Positions 1 through 7,630 are shown, counted from the first letter of the stretch. The stretch: 13,719 bases of DNA from Microcaldota archaeon (GCA_021834865.1 JAKBRD010000022.1:1-13719); one strand, 5' to 3'. Program-made: numbers and translations. The notes: a model not told the origin generated them from the sequence alone.

Positions 1-37
1 TTTCGTAAGCTTTAAGCACGTCTTCGTCAGTAGGCAT
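1..37 (-). CDS. Start of an unidentified protein, partial (runs off left edge)
   Basis: Only the first 12 codons are visible, reading MPTDEDVLKAYE on the minus strand. The start is supported by a GGTG ribosome-binding motif at 43-46, exactly five bases upstream, the spacing also used by fumarase, the acetyltransferase and the histone in this window. A nearby alternative ATG at 46-48 is followed at once by a stop. A possible TATA element (TTATTAAAA on the minus strand, about 75-83) lies upstream, so the gene may have its own promoter rather than depend on the fumarase transcript. Too little sequence is present to name a product. Confidence 0.55.
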   Translation of the reverse strand, partial: MPTDEDVLKAYE

Positions 38-89
38 TATTACACCATTTTAACGGTAGTATAGAATTTGCAGCTTTTAATAACCAACC

Positions 90-1487
90 CTATTTTTCTT
101 TACCTTCATTTGCCTGTTTCTTAGGGTTCAGTATCATTTCAAGCTTGCTCTTTTCCATTATTTTCATCTCAATGCATACCTGCTTAACGCTTTTGCCTTC
201 GTCATAAGCTTTAACGGCTATCTCGGCGGCCTTAGCGTAGCCTATGTATGGGCTGAGTGCAGTAACCAAAGATGTGTCCATTTCCAGGTTTTTCGCAATC
301 TCCCTTTTGTTTGGCCTTATGCCTATTATGCATCTGGAATCGAAAGCATTAATGCCGTTGGATAATATTTTAACTGAGAAAAGCAGGTTGTAAGCTATAA
401 CCGGCATGAAAACGTTCAGCTCGAGCTGGCCAGAGTTGGCCGCTTCCCTCGCTGTGTGCATGCTGCCCATTACGTTGAAGCACACCATGTTCAGCATCTC
501 AGCCATGCTGGGGTTTATCTTGCCAGGCATTATCGAAGAACCAGGCTGCACCGCTGGGAGCACGAGCTCGTTTAGCCCTGCTCTTGGTCCTGAGCCAAGC
601 AGCCTGACATCGTTGGCTATCCTGTTGAGCGCTATCGCAACGTCCTCGAGAGCATTGGCAACTTCAAGCTCTGCGTGCTCACTCTGCATTGCAGCGAAAG
701 TGTTTGCCGATTTCTTGAACCTGTGCCCCGTTAGCCTGTTGAGCTCGGCTATTGCGTATTTCGAATAGCCTTTTGGGGTGTTCAATCCGGTGCCAACTGC
801 AGTGCCGCCCAAGGGGAGCTCAAGCATCGAGCCCAGCGCCCTGGAAAGCTCTTCCCGCACGTGCTTAACCGATCCGGCCCAGCCATGAAATTCCTGGCCA
901 AGCGTCATAGGCACAGCATCCTGGAGATGGGTTCTGCCTATCTTGTATATGTGTGAAAACTCCTTGGCCTTTGCCGAAAGGCTTTTTTCGATATTGCCAA
1001 GCGCCGGAATAAGCCACTTGCCTATGTAATCGTAAGCCGATATCCTTATTACGCAATGATAAGTATCATTAGTCGATTGCGACATGTTTACGTGGTCGTT
1101 GGGGTGCACAATCTTGTAGTCGCCTTTTTTGCCGCCAAGAATCTCTATGGCTTTGTTGGCTATTACCTCGTTGACATTCATGTTTGTGCTCGTTCCCGCG
1201 CCCGCCTGAAATACGTCAAGGACAAACTGGTCGGAAAGATTGCCAGAAGCTACAAACTCTGCGGCTTTCATTATGGCATCTGCTCTCTTTTTGTCAAGCT
1301 TGCCAGCCTTCATATTCGCATAAGCTGCAGCACGCTTGAGCGTTGCATAAGATCTAATGAATTCGTCCTGCACTCTTATCCCGGATATCTGGAAATTCAT
1401 CCTTGCCCTTTCCGTCTCAGAGCCGTAATAAGCCTTGGAATCTATCCTTACGCTTCCCAAAACATCCTTCTCGATCCTATAACCCAT
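90..1487 (-). CDS. fumC: Fumarate hydratase, class II
   Basis: A 465-residue member of the fumarase/aspartase superfamily, the usual length for class II fumarase, which interconverts fumarate and malate in the cytoplasmic TCA cycle. Visible motifs are GTSTNMN (about 99-104), HPNDHVNMSQSTND (about 128-141), GRTHLQDA with the active-site-region His187, GGTAVGTGLN (227-236) and the family signature GSSIMPGKINP (316-326) carrying the catalytic-loop serines. GGTAVGTG and LVTAL-x3-IGY near the C-terminus resemble fumarase more than aspartase. Aspartate ammonia-lyase is the main alternative, because Bacillus-type aspartases share several of these motifs. The ATG start has GGTG at 1493-1496, five bases upstream. 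The gene is divergent from the succinate dehydrogenase operon, whose product is fumarase's substrate, which supports the fumarase reading. Confidence 0.87.
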   Translation of the reverse strand: MGYRIEKDVLGSVRIDSKAYYGSETERARMNFQISGIRVQDEFIRSYATLKRAAAYANMKAGKLDKKRADAIMKAAEFVASGNLSDQFVLDVFQAGAGTSTNMNVNEVIANKAIEILGGKKGDYKIVHPNDHVNMSQSTNDTYHCVIRISAYDYIGKWLIPALGNIEKSLSAKAKEFSHIYKIGRTHLQDAVPMTLGQEFHGWAGSVKHVREELSRALGSMLELPLGGTAVGTGLNTPKGYSKYAIAELNRLTGHRFKKSANTFAAMQSEHAELEVANALEDVAIALNRIANDVRLLGSGPRAGLNELVLPAVQPGSSIMPGKINPSMAEMLNMVCFNVMGSMHTAREAANSGQLELNVFMPVIAYNLLFSVKILSNGINAFDSRCIIGIRPNKREIAKNLEMDTSLVTALSPYIGYAKAAEIAVKAYDEGKSVKQVCIEMKIMEKSKLEMILNPKKQANEGKEK

Positions 1488-1521
1488 GAAAACACCAACG
1501 TTAATAATTGCGGAATTACAT

Positions 1522-1532
1522 CTTAAACGCTT
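1522..1532 (-). promoter_or_regulatory. fumC: Candidate TATA element for fumC
   Basis: Reading the minus strand, GCGTTTAAGAT lies with its centre about 38 bases upstream of the fumarase ATG. This would place transcription initiation roughly 12 bases before the start codon, just upstream of the GGTG motif. The match to an archaeal TATA box is moderate and no BRE was scored. Confidence 0.35.
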
Positions 1533-1584
1533 TTCTGAAAACGCTGCACTGCAGCTGATTATTTACCTAGCAAATCAAATTACG

Positions 1585-1606
1585 TTTATATTTCTTTTTA
1601 TATCAA
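1585..1606 (+). promoter_or_regulatory. TATA-rich promoter of the sdh operon
   Basis: The AT-rich block TTTATATTTCTTTTTATATC contains two TATA-like cores, at 1585-1590 and about 1597-1603. The second, roughly 34 bases before the TTG start at 1634, would initiate near 1626 and give an almost leaderless mRNA. This is the only good promoter candidate upstream of the four plus-strand genes at 1634-5002. Confidence 0.5.
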
Positions 1607-1633
1607 ATAGTCTAATTGGTTTAGGGTAATATT

Positions 1634-3352
1634 TTGGCGGAATATGAGGTTGTCGAATCAGACATACTTATAATAGGGGCTGGCGGAGCAGGCATGCGCG
1701 CTGCGCTTTCAGCACTTTCCAACGGAGCGAATGCAGTAATAATATCAAAATCCGTGCTTGGCAAGGCCCATACTGTAATGGCTGAGGGCGGCATAGCAGC
1801 CTCCGTCGGCAACGTAGATTCAAAGGACAACTGGCAGGTGCATTTTTCAGACACTATGGTTGAAGGCGTTTACCTTTCAAACTGGCGCATGGCCGAGCTT
1901 CTGGCAAAAGAGGCTCCGGAAAGGGTCTTCGAGCTGGAACGATTCGGCGCGATATTCGACAGGACCAAAGAAGGCAAGATAATGCAAAGGGCTTTCGGAG
2001 GCCACACATACAGGAGGCTCTGCCACGTCGGCGACAAAACCGGACTTGAAATAATAAGGACGTTAGAGGATCAGATAATACATAAAAATGTAAAGGTAAT
2101 GGACGAGATATACATCACCAAGCTTTTCAAGGATGGGGATTCGTTCTCAGGCGCGCTCGGGCTTTCAATGCGCGAAGGCAAGTTCTATCTTTTCAAGGCC
2201 AAGGCTCTCATAATATCGACAGGGGGTTGTGGCAGGGTATTCAAGATCACTTCCAATTCATGGGAATCGACCGGAGACGGGCTCGGGCTTGCTTACAAAA
2301 TAGGAGTAGAACTGCAGGACATGGAAATGATACAGTTCCATCCAACTGGTATGGTATATCCTCCTGGCGTTGCAGGGCTGCTGGTTACCGAAGGCGTGCG
2401 TGGAGAGGGTGGCATCCTTACAAACACAAAGGGCGAGCGCTTCATGCTAAGGTACTCGCCAGAAAAGAAGGAGCTGGACGCCAGGGACGTTGTGGCACGA
2501 TCAATATATTATGAAATACAGGCTGGGAGAGGCACAGAGCATGGCGGAGTGTACCTTGACATAAGCCAGAAGGGTGCAGACTTCATAAAAAAGAAGCTTC
2601 CAGGCATGTATTCGCAGTTCAAGGAATTTGCAGGCGTGGACATAACAAAGGAAAAAATGGAGGTTGGTCCTACTGTGCACTATCAGATGGGTGGAATAAG
2701 GGTAGAAGCAGAAACCGGTGCGACTAACATAAAAGGCGTTTTCTCTGCAGGCGAGGTTGCTTCAGGGCTTCATGGCGCCAACAGGCTCGGCGGAAACTCG
2801 CTGGCTGACATACTGGTTTTCGGCAAGCGTACAGGAGAGGCCGCAAGCAAATACGTCAAGAATGCAAAACCTGGAAAAGTTAAAGATGCCGATGTAGCTT
2901 CAGCAATAAACGAAGTGAAAGCTTTCATAAAGCCCGGAGGAAAGAACCCAAATGTGCTAATAGAACAACTGCGCGAAAAAATGTCAAGCAATGTGGGCAT
3001 AATGAGGAACGAAAAGGACCTTCAGGATGCGCTTGAAACTATAGAGTCGATAAAATCACAATTCAAGGATGTCGGAGTATCTGGGCAGCTTGTATACAAC
3101 AAAGGCCTCCTGGCATGCCTTGAGCTTGGCAATATGCTCATAGCTACTGAGGCCATAGTCAGAAGCGCCATAATGCGCAAGGAGAGCAGGGGAGCCCATA
3201 CCAGGAGCGACTACCCAAAGAAGTCGAAAGAATGGCTTAAGAATATAATATGCAGCATAAGTGCCGACGGAAGCATGTCGCTTTCAACCGTGCCTCTCAA
3301 GGAAATGCCGGCAGAACTCAAGAAACTTGTAAAGCCCGAGGTATATCAATGA
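1634..3352 (+). CDS. sdhA: Succinate dehydrogenase/fumarate reductase flavoprotein subunit
   Basis: A 572-residue flavoprotein of the SdhA/FrdA family, which oxidises succinate to fumarate (or the reverse) as the catalytic subunit of complex II on the cytoplasmic face of the membrane. The FAD Rossmann motif GAGGAG is at 15-20. His46 in AHTVMAEGG is at the position that carries covalent FAD in complex II enzymes. Further family motifs are the active-site arginine segment TEGVRGEGG, HYQMGG, and GLHGANRLGGNSLAD. The C-terminal RKESRGAHTRSDYP block closes the family domain. The start is TTG: no in-frame ATG occurs before residue 21, and GGTA lies five bases upstream. The stop overlaps the sdhB start (ATGA), indicating translational coupling. 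Sequence alone cannot tell whether it works as a dehydrogenase or a reductase. Confidence 0.95.
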   Translation: MAEYEVVESDILIIGAGGAGMRAALSALSNGANAVIISKSVLGKAHTVMAEGGIAASVGNVDSKDNWQVHFSDTMVEGVYLSNWRMAELLAKEAPERVFELERFGAIFDRTKEGKIMQRAFGGHTYRRLCHVGDKTGLEIIRTLEDQIIHKNVKVMDEIYITKLFKDGDSFSGALGLSMREGKFYLFKAKALIISTGGCGRVFKITSNSWESTGDGLGLAYKIGVELQDMEMIQFHPTGMVYPPGVAGLLVTEGVRGEGGILTNTKGERFMLRYSPEKKELDARDVVARSIYYEIQAGRGTEHGGVYLDISQKGADFIKKKLPGMYSQFKEFAGVDITKEKMEVGPTVHYQMGGIRVEAETGATNIKGVFSAGEVASGLHGANRLGGNSLADILVFGKRTGEAASKYVKNAKPGKVKDADVASAINEVKAFIKPGGKNPNVLIEQLREKMSSNVGIMRNEKDLQDALETIESIKSQFKDVGVSGQLVYNKGLLACLELGNMLIATEAIVRSAIMRKESRGAHTRSDYPKKSKEWLKNIICSISADGSMSLSTVPLKEMPAELKKLVKPEVYQ

Positions 3353-4098
3353 AAGATAAGATCACCATAAGCATATTCAGGAAGGATCCGGCATCTGGAG
3401 AAGAGGGCAAATTCGTGGACTATGAGGTTCCGGTAAGAGAGGGTATGGTGGTTCTGGATGCCGTGAACTATGTTACAGAAAACATGGATACGACTCTGGC
3501 AGTCAGGTGGAATTGCAAGGCTGCAAGGTGCGGCTCATGCGCAGCCGAAATAAACAACAGACCCGCTCTCATGTGCAAGACGAGAATAGATATCCTTGGC
3601 GATAAGATAAAAGTAGCGCCGATGGCAGCATTTCCGTTGGTAAAAGACTTGGTCACTGACGTTTCTGAAAATTTTGAGACTGACCGCAAGATTCCAGGAT
3701 TTACGCCGAGAGAAGGCGTAGAAAGCCCATGGATAATACCTCAGATGGACGTAGACAGGACAAAAGAATTCAGGACGTGCATAGAGTGCTTCCTGTGCAT
3801 GGATGTATGCCACGTTGTAAGGGAGCACAAAAAGGACTATGTGGGCCCGCGCCATGTAATCAAAGCTGCATCGCTCGACATGCACCCGATGGATACCGTT
3901 GACAGGTCCAAGTACCTGAACAAGGAGGGCGGCCTAGGGTATTGCAACATAACAAAGTGCTGTCAGGAGGTATGCCCTGAGCACATAAAGATAACAGACA
4001 ACGCAATAATACAGGAGAAAGAAAGGGCAGTTGACAACTACTATGACCCAATAGCGATGTTCCTAAAGAAACTATCAAAAAAACCAAAAGTTGATTGA
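3349..4098 (+). CDS. sdhB: Succinate dehydrogenase iron-sulfur subunit
   Basis: A 249-residue electron-transfer subunit of complex II that passes electrons from the flavoprotein to the membrane anchor. The N-terminal plant-type ferredoxin domain has Cys56, 61, 64 and 76 for [2Fe-2S] (CX4CX2CX11C). The C-terminal domain has Cys144, 147, 150 and 154, then Cys199, 205 and 209, matching the E. coli layout for [4Fe-4S] and [3Fe-4S]. An extra Cys204 sits directly before Cys205 (KCCQEVCPEHIKITDN). I recall a similar double cysteine from the actinobacterial Sdh1-type subunit, so it is probably lineage-typical. The ATG at 3349 overlaps the sdhA stop; longer upstream reading gives sequence unlike the family. 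The stop TGA is followed immediately, in the same frame, by the TTG of the next gene. Confidence 0.95.
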   Translation: MKDKITISIFRKDPASGEEGKFVDYEVPVREGMVVLDAVNYVTENMDTTLAVRWNCKAARCGSCAAEINNRPALMCKTRIDILGDKIKVAPMAAFPLVKDLVTDVSENFETDRKIPGFTPREGVESPWIIPQMDVDRTKEFRTCIECFLCMDVCHVVREHKKDYVGPRHVIKAASLDMHPMDTVDRSKYLNKEGGLGYCNITKCCQEVCPEHIKITDNAIIQEKERAVDNYYDPIAMFLKKLSKKPKVD

Positions 4099-4815
4099 TT
4101 GGGAATTTACAAATCTCTGCATAACATACTTCCTTCAGAGTTCATAGAGCCGAACTGGAGGTTCTATTCTTTTGTATTCCTCATAGCTTTTACTATAGTA
4201 ATGCTTCTAGAGTTTCCTGTCAAGCCATATCACGGAATAATAGACCCATTCTATTCGCCAACTATACTCGTACTCCCATTTGTAGGTTTATTCAGGCTCA
4301 CATGCTACGCATACAGGAAGGATTACCACAGGCATATATTCAAGCACCCGGTTTCTTGTGCACTCGACAACAGGGGTGATTCTGCATTGAGAGATTATAC
4401 TGGCGAGACGAAGTTCTTCAGGGTCGAAAACCTGCACAGGTATTTCATGTATTTCGGGGTAGCAATACTGCCATTTTTCTTCTATGATTTTTATCTGTCC
4501 ATAACCTTCGGAGGAGGGCTGATAATAAGGCTCGCAAGCCTGATACTTCTAGCGAACGCCATAATGGTAACGCTATGGGTATTTTCATGCCATGCAGTTC
4601 GCCACCTAACGGGCGGCAGGATGGATTGCTACGGATGCAGGTTTGCCGGAAAGCAGAAGAATTCCTTCTTCAACATTCAGTCAAAATTCAATTCCCATCA
4701 CGAGGCTCTGGCGTGGTCCAGCCTAATACTGTTCGTATTCGTGGACTTGTACATAAGGGCACTCTCTGCAGGAATACCGCTTGACGTAACATTGCTGCAC
4801 ATAGCACACATATAA
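4099..4815 (+). CDS. sdhC: Succinate dehydrogenase membrane anchor (cytochrome b-like, Sdh1 type)
   Basis: A 238-residue integral membrane protein with about five hydrophobic helices (roughly 22-39, 54-72, 114-135, 140-163, 203-222), likely the quinone-binding anchor of complex II. Motifs FRLTCYAYRKDYH (65-77), ENLHRYF (110-116) and FSCHAVRHLTGG (162-173) resemble, from memory, anchors of actinobacterial Sdh1-type enzymes. His113, His165, His169 and His200/201 are candidate haem ligands, but I cannot assign them. The segment CYGCRFAGK (177-185) gives a cytoplasmic or external loop with a CX2C pair. The start is taken as TTG at 4099, directly after the sdhB TGA and in the same frame; the next in-frame methionine, residue 35, lies inside the first helix and is unlikely. 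Its place in the operon supports the assignment. Confidence 0.82.
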   Translation: MGIYKSLHNILPSEFIEPNWRFYSFVFLIAFTIVMLLEFPVKPYHGIIDPFYSPTILVLPFVGLFRLTCYAYRKDYHRHIFKHPVSCALDNRGDSALRDYTGETKFFRVENLHRYFMYFGVAILPFFFYDFYLSITFGGGLIIRLASLILLANAIMVTLWVFSCHAVRHLTGGRMDCYGCRFAGKQKNSFFNIQSKFNSHHEALAWSSLILFVFVDLYIRALSAGIPLDVTLLHIAHI

Positions 4816-4819
4816 AAAA

Positions 4820-5002
4820 ATGATGATAACGATGAAAAAGATATTGCCTTCGAAATACCGTTATCCAATATTCTTCCTTGCGTTCATGGTGATAAGCGCC
4901 GCTGGGCTTCTGTCAAAATACGCAGGGCTAAGGCTTGAATATACTGCGATAATAGTCGCTATCGGCTTCCTAATGTTCCTTTTATCCATAGTACTGCCAT
5001 AA
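4820..5002 (+). CDS. Small two-helix membrane protein at the end of the sdh operon
   Basis: A 60-residue protein starting four bases after the sdhC stop. It has a basic N-terminus (KKILPSKYRY) and two hydrophobic segments, about 14-32 and 41-60, ending in the second helix with no soluble tail. Three ATGs (codons 1, 2 and 5) compete as starts. I do not recognise the family. The tight spacing behind sdhC suggests co-expression and makes a small extra subunit or assembly partner of complex II plausible, but that is inference from position. It is followed after 15 bases by the convergent end of the transporter gene. Confidence 0.6.
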   Translation: MMITMKKILPSKYRYPIFFLAFMVISAAGLLSKYAGLRLEYTAIIVAIGFLMFLLSIVLP

Positions 5003-5017
5003 CAACGCATTGCCAGC

Positions 5018-6976
5018 TCAGCTCTTTCCATGCGTCAGGTACCTGTAGCGTATTACTACATCGTTTATGACATCTATGGAATCCATGCACCTGTCGCTAA
5101 GTATCTCCATGTGCTCGTAGATCTCCTTATACTTGATTATCCTTTTTATATCGGTTTCCTGCATTATCCTTTTGAGCGACGACCTAAGTATCTGGTCTGC
5201 ATCGTTCTCGTATTTAGATGCCTCTATGGCGTTGCTGCGTATCTTTCCTATTATCTCTTCCGCGCTTAGATCGTTTAGTACGGATATGCTGTCCTTAAGT
5301 AGTGCGAAGCATTTTTCCGTTGCTTCTTCCATCTCAAGCATATCATTTTCTACGTCCTTTATTTCGTATATCATGAATCTGGATCCTATTGCTTCTATTC
5401 CGTCCATTATGTCGTCGAGCCTCTCGGCCAGGTGCGAAACATCCCTGTATGCTATGCTGCTTGCCCCATAATTTGCGATATAGTCAAGTATGTCGTGGAC
5501 TACCAAATCAGCTTCGTGCTCCTCGCCCTTAACCAAATTAAAAAACTCTTTGTTGCTTATCTTGGATTTGAGCCTGTCGTCGATGTAAGAAAAACCCTTG
5601 TCTATGTGGCCTATGAGCTGTTCAAACTCTGTTCCAAGGTTCCTAGTTATCAGGAATATCTCGTTTTCTCTAGACGTCTCGGAAAGCGATTTGCGCTTGG
5701 TTTCAGGGAGCAGAACCATTGTCACTACAAATCCTGCCAGCGCAAGAATGCCAAGCCCTCCAAGCAGTGCATATTTTCCAAGCTGTGTCAATATGACCGG
5801 AAAGGCCAGGGTAGAAAGCGCAGCTCCAAGCTTTCCAGACATGGAAGCTATTCCATGGCCCCTGGCTCTGTACTGGGTTGGATATAGCTCGGCCGGATAA
5901 ACATATGTTGTAGTGTTAGGGCCATAATTGGAGAAGAAAAACGTCAGCCCGTAAATGACGAAAAAGGCAAGAGGGATTATAGAAAGCAGGTAGCTCCCAG
6001 CCAAAGCGAGCACTATGAAGCTTATTCCCATAGCTAGGAACCCTATCGACTGTATCGGCTTTCTGCCCTCCCTGTCTATAAGCGCCACGGCAACCCAGTA
6101 TCCCGGGACAGCGGCAATTACCAAAAGCAATGCTGATGCCAGCGTGGGCCCAAAGATGCCAGTATAACCCAAGAACGTTGTGAAATACGGAGTGAATATG
6201 GAAGTGCCATAATAGGATACGTCAAGCAGGAACCATGCGACCGAAGTTCCAACCATATATTTCCAGTTCTTGGCTAGCAGCTCCCTTGGCTTTATCGAAT
6301 AGCTCCTTTCCTTCGGATCTTTTTTGCTGCTTTTGTTGGCAGTATATAAGCTGTACCATGGGGTCTCCCCGAGCTTTGTGCGTGCATAAAGTATCGTGAG
6401 CGTTGGAACGGCGCCAAATCCTAAAAGCAAGCGCCATGCAAGCTGTATCGGCACATGGGCATAAAGCAATACCACGGCTATCAAGGCCCCTGCTATTATC
6501 CCGAATCCCTGCATGGCAAACGTAGAAGCTACAAGCTTTCCCCTATCATTCTTGTTGGCGTATTCCGCAACTATCGTGGCACTGAGCGGATAATCTCCGC
6601 CGATTCCGACTCCAAGTATGAAGCGCCATGCAAAAAGCATTATGAAGCCAGTGGAGAACGCAGACCCTATTGCTCCTATTATCAGTATTATTATAGTAAT
6701 CCAATAGGTGTATTTCCTGCCTATTTTGTCTCCTATGTACCCAAATATTATCGGGCCTATAGCAGCTCCGAAAAGCGCAATGCTTGCAAGCATGCCCAGT
6801 TGCAATGCGCTAAGGTCAAAGAGCCCCCTTACCATAAGCAAAACTACGCCTATCACGAAAAGGTCGTAAGCGTCTGTGAAGAAGCTCATGCCAGATATCA
6901 GCATTATGCGTATGTGCTTCCGGTTTAGCTTAGCACCTTCTATCTCGCTTATGTTGACAGATTCATCATGTGCCAT
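5018..6976 (-). CDS. Phosphate:H+ symporter-type MFS transporter with C-terminal PhoU-like (DUF47) domain
   Basis: A 652-residue fusion. Residues about 20-425 form a 12-helix MFS transporter of the phosphate:H+ symporter family: FFTDAYDLF (32-40), GYIGDKIGRK (79-88), GIGGDYPLSATIVAEY (124-139), FLLDVSYYGTSIF (249-261) and NYGPNTTTYVYPAELYP (350-366). Asp35 or Asp38, Asp128 and Asp252 sit where the family has substrate and proton-coupling acids. After PETKRKS, residues about 445-648 are soluble and helical, resembling the PhoU-like DUF47 proteins that accompany Pit phosphate transporters (for example YKEIYEHMEILSDRCMDS at 616-633). Inferred role: inorganic phosphate uptake with a built-in regulatory domain. 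I chose ATG 6976; a TTG at 7027 would start upstream of the expected transcription start and adds 17 atypical residues. Sugar or organic-acid transport is the alternative for the MFS half. Confidence 0.88.
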   Translation of the reverse strand: MAHDESVNISEIEGAKLNRKHIRIMLISGMSFFTDAYDLFVIGVVLLMVRGLFDLSALQLGMLASIALFGAAIGPIIFGYIGDKIGRKYTYWITIIILIIGAIGSAFSTGFIMLFAWRFILGVGIGGDYPLSATIVAEYANKNDRGKLVASTFAMQGFGIIAGALIAVVLLYAHVPIQLAWRLLLGFGAVPTLTILYARTKLGETPWYSLYTANKSSKKDPKERSYSIKPRELLAKNWKYMVGTSVAWFLLDVSYYGTSIFTPYFTTFLGYTGIFGPTLASALLLVIAAVPGYWVAVALIDREGRKPIQSIGFLAMGISFIVLALAGSYLLSIIPLAFFVIYGLTFFFSNYGPNTTTYVYPAELYPTQYRARGHGIASMSGKLGAALSTLAFPVILTQLGKYALLGGLGILALAGFVVTMVLLPETKRKSLSETSRENEIFLITRNLGTEFEQLIGHIDKGFSYIDDRLKSKISNKEFFNLVKGEEHEADLVVHDILDYIANYGASSIAYRDVSHLAERLDDIMDGIEAIGSRFMIYEIKDVENDMLEMEEATEKCFALLKDSISVLNDLSAEEIIGKIRSNAIEASKYENDADQILRSSLKRIMQETDIKRIIKYKEIYEHMEILSDRCMDSIDVINDVVIRYRYLTHGKS

Positions 6977-7004
6977 AAACAAAATCCCAAAAGCGTTCCA
7001 GATG

Positions 7005-7018
7005 TTTATTTTAAATTT
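7005..7018. promoter_or_regulatory. Shared bidirectional TATA element
   Basis: TTTATTTTAAATTT reads as a TATA-like element on both strands (core TTTAAA is palindromic). On the plus strand it would start transcription near 7038, about 10 bases before the acetyltransferase ATG. On the minus strand it would start near 6986, about 10 bases before the transporter ATG. A second TTTAAATA at 7030-7037 is too close to either start to serve the plus gene. Confidence 0.45.
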
Positions 7019-7047
7019 GCCTGCCAAGCTTTAAATATGGTGGATAG

Positions 7048-7626
7048 ATGCTCTCAATAAAATCAGGGAAGCTTGGCATTGCACTTATAACTCCGCAATA
7101 CGATCACGCGAATGAGATTGCGAAAATCGCCAATTCGAAGGACATAGCGGAAAACGTCGGATCGATTGGCGAATTTCCATATCCGTACACTGAGAAGAAT
7201 GCATTAGAAATGATAGATTCCGCAATATCTGCTTACAGCATGGGCATAGGGTACAATTTTGAGGTGATTCCAAAAGAGGTCGATTCCCCTGTCGGGATGG
7301 TGGGCATAAGAAATGTGAATATGCATGCCCTAAGCGCGGAAATAGGCTTTTGGATAGGCGAGAAATACAGGGGCAGAGGCTACGCCAAGGCAGCGCTTTT
7401 GATGCTTATCGGTTTCTGTTTCTCAAAGCTAGGGCTGATAAGGGTACATGCAACCGCTTTAAAAAGCAATTCAAAGTCGCTGGCCCTGATGGAATCGCTC
7501 GGGATGAAAAAGGAAGGCATACTCCGAAATGCGGCTATGACGAGAGCTGGCCCTCAGGATCAGGTTCTTCTTTCGATACTTAAGGAGGAATTCAGACCTA
7601 AATTGGACCTGGTATTTGACGAATGA
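7048..7626 (+). CDS. GNAT-family N-acetyltransferase (RimJ/RimL-like)
   Basis: A 192-residue acetyltransferase of the Acetyltransf_3 (RimJ/RimL-like) branch, expected to move an acetyl group from acetyl-CoA to a protein N-terminus or small amine; the acceptor cannot be deduced. The acetyl-CoA pyrophosphate-binding motif is RGRGYAKAA (108-116), preceded by the conserved strand AEIGFWIGEKY (97-107). It is followed by KSNSKSLALMESLGMKKEGILR (139-160 region), the usual C-terminal part of the fold. Full length for the family. The ATG has GGTG at 7039-7042, exactly five bases upstream. Divergent from the transporter, sharing one TATA element. Confidence 0.9.
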   Translation: MLSIKSGKLGIALITPQYDHANEIAKIANSKDIAENVGSIGEFPYPYTEKNALEMIDSAISAYSMGIGYNFEVIPKEVDSPVGMVGIRNVNMHALSAEIGFWIGEKYRGRGYAKAALLMLIGFCFSKLGLIRVHATALKSNSKSLALMESLGMKKEGILRNAAMTRAGPQDQVLLSILKEEFRPKLDLVFDE

Positions 7627-7630
7627 GCAC

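Noticed and set aside
406..1526. Long open frames on the plus strand opposite fumarase
   Set aside because: They are antisense shadows of a protein with clear family motifs. Their translations show no recognisable domain and no promoter or ribosome-binding site.
3250..3348. Upstream extension of sdhB
   Set aside because: The extension lies inside sdhA in another frame, is rich in Arg, Lys and Gln, and does not resemble the family. The ATG overlapping the sdhA stop fits the normal SdhB N-terminus.
5030..6928. Plus-strand open frames opposite the transporter gene
   Set aside because: Tyr-, Ser- and Cys-rich translations typical of antisense reading through a membrane-protein gene; no domain or start signal.
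6977..7027. TTG start at 7027 for the transporter fusion
   Set aside because: It lies upstream of the expected transcription start from the 7005-7018 TATA element and adds 17 residues not typical of the family. ATG 6976 fits better.
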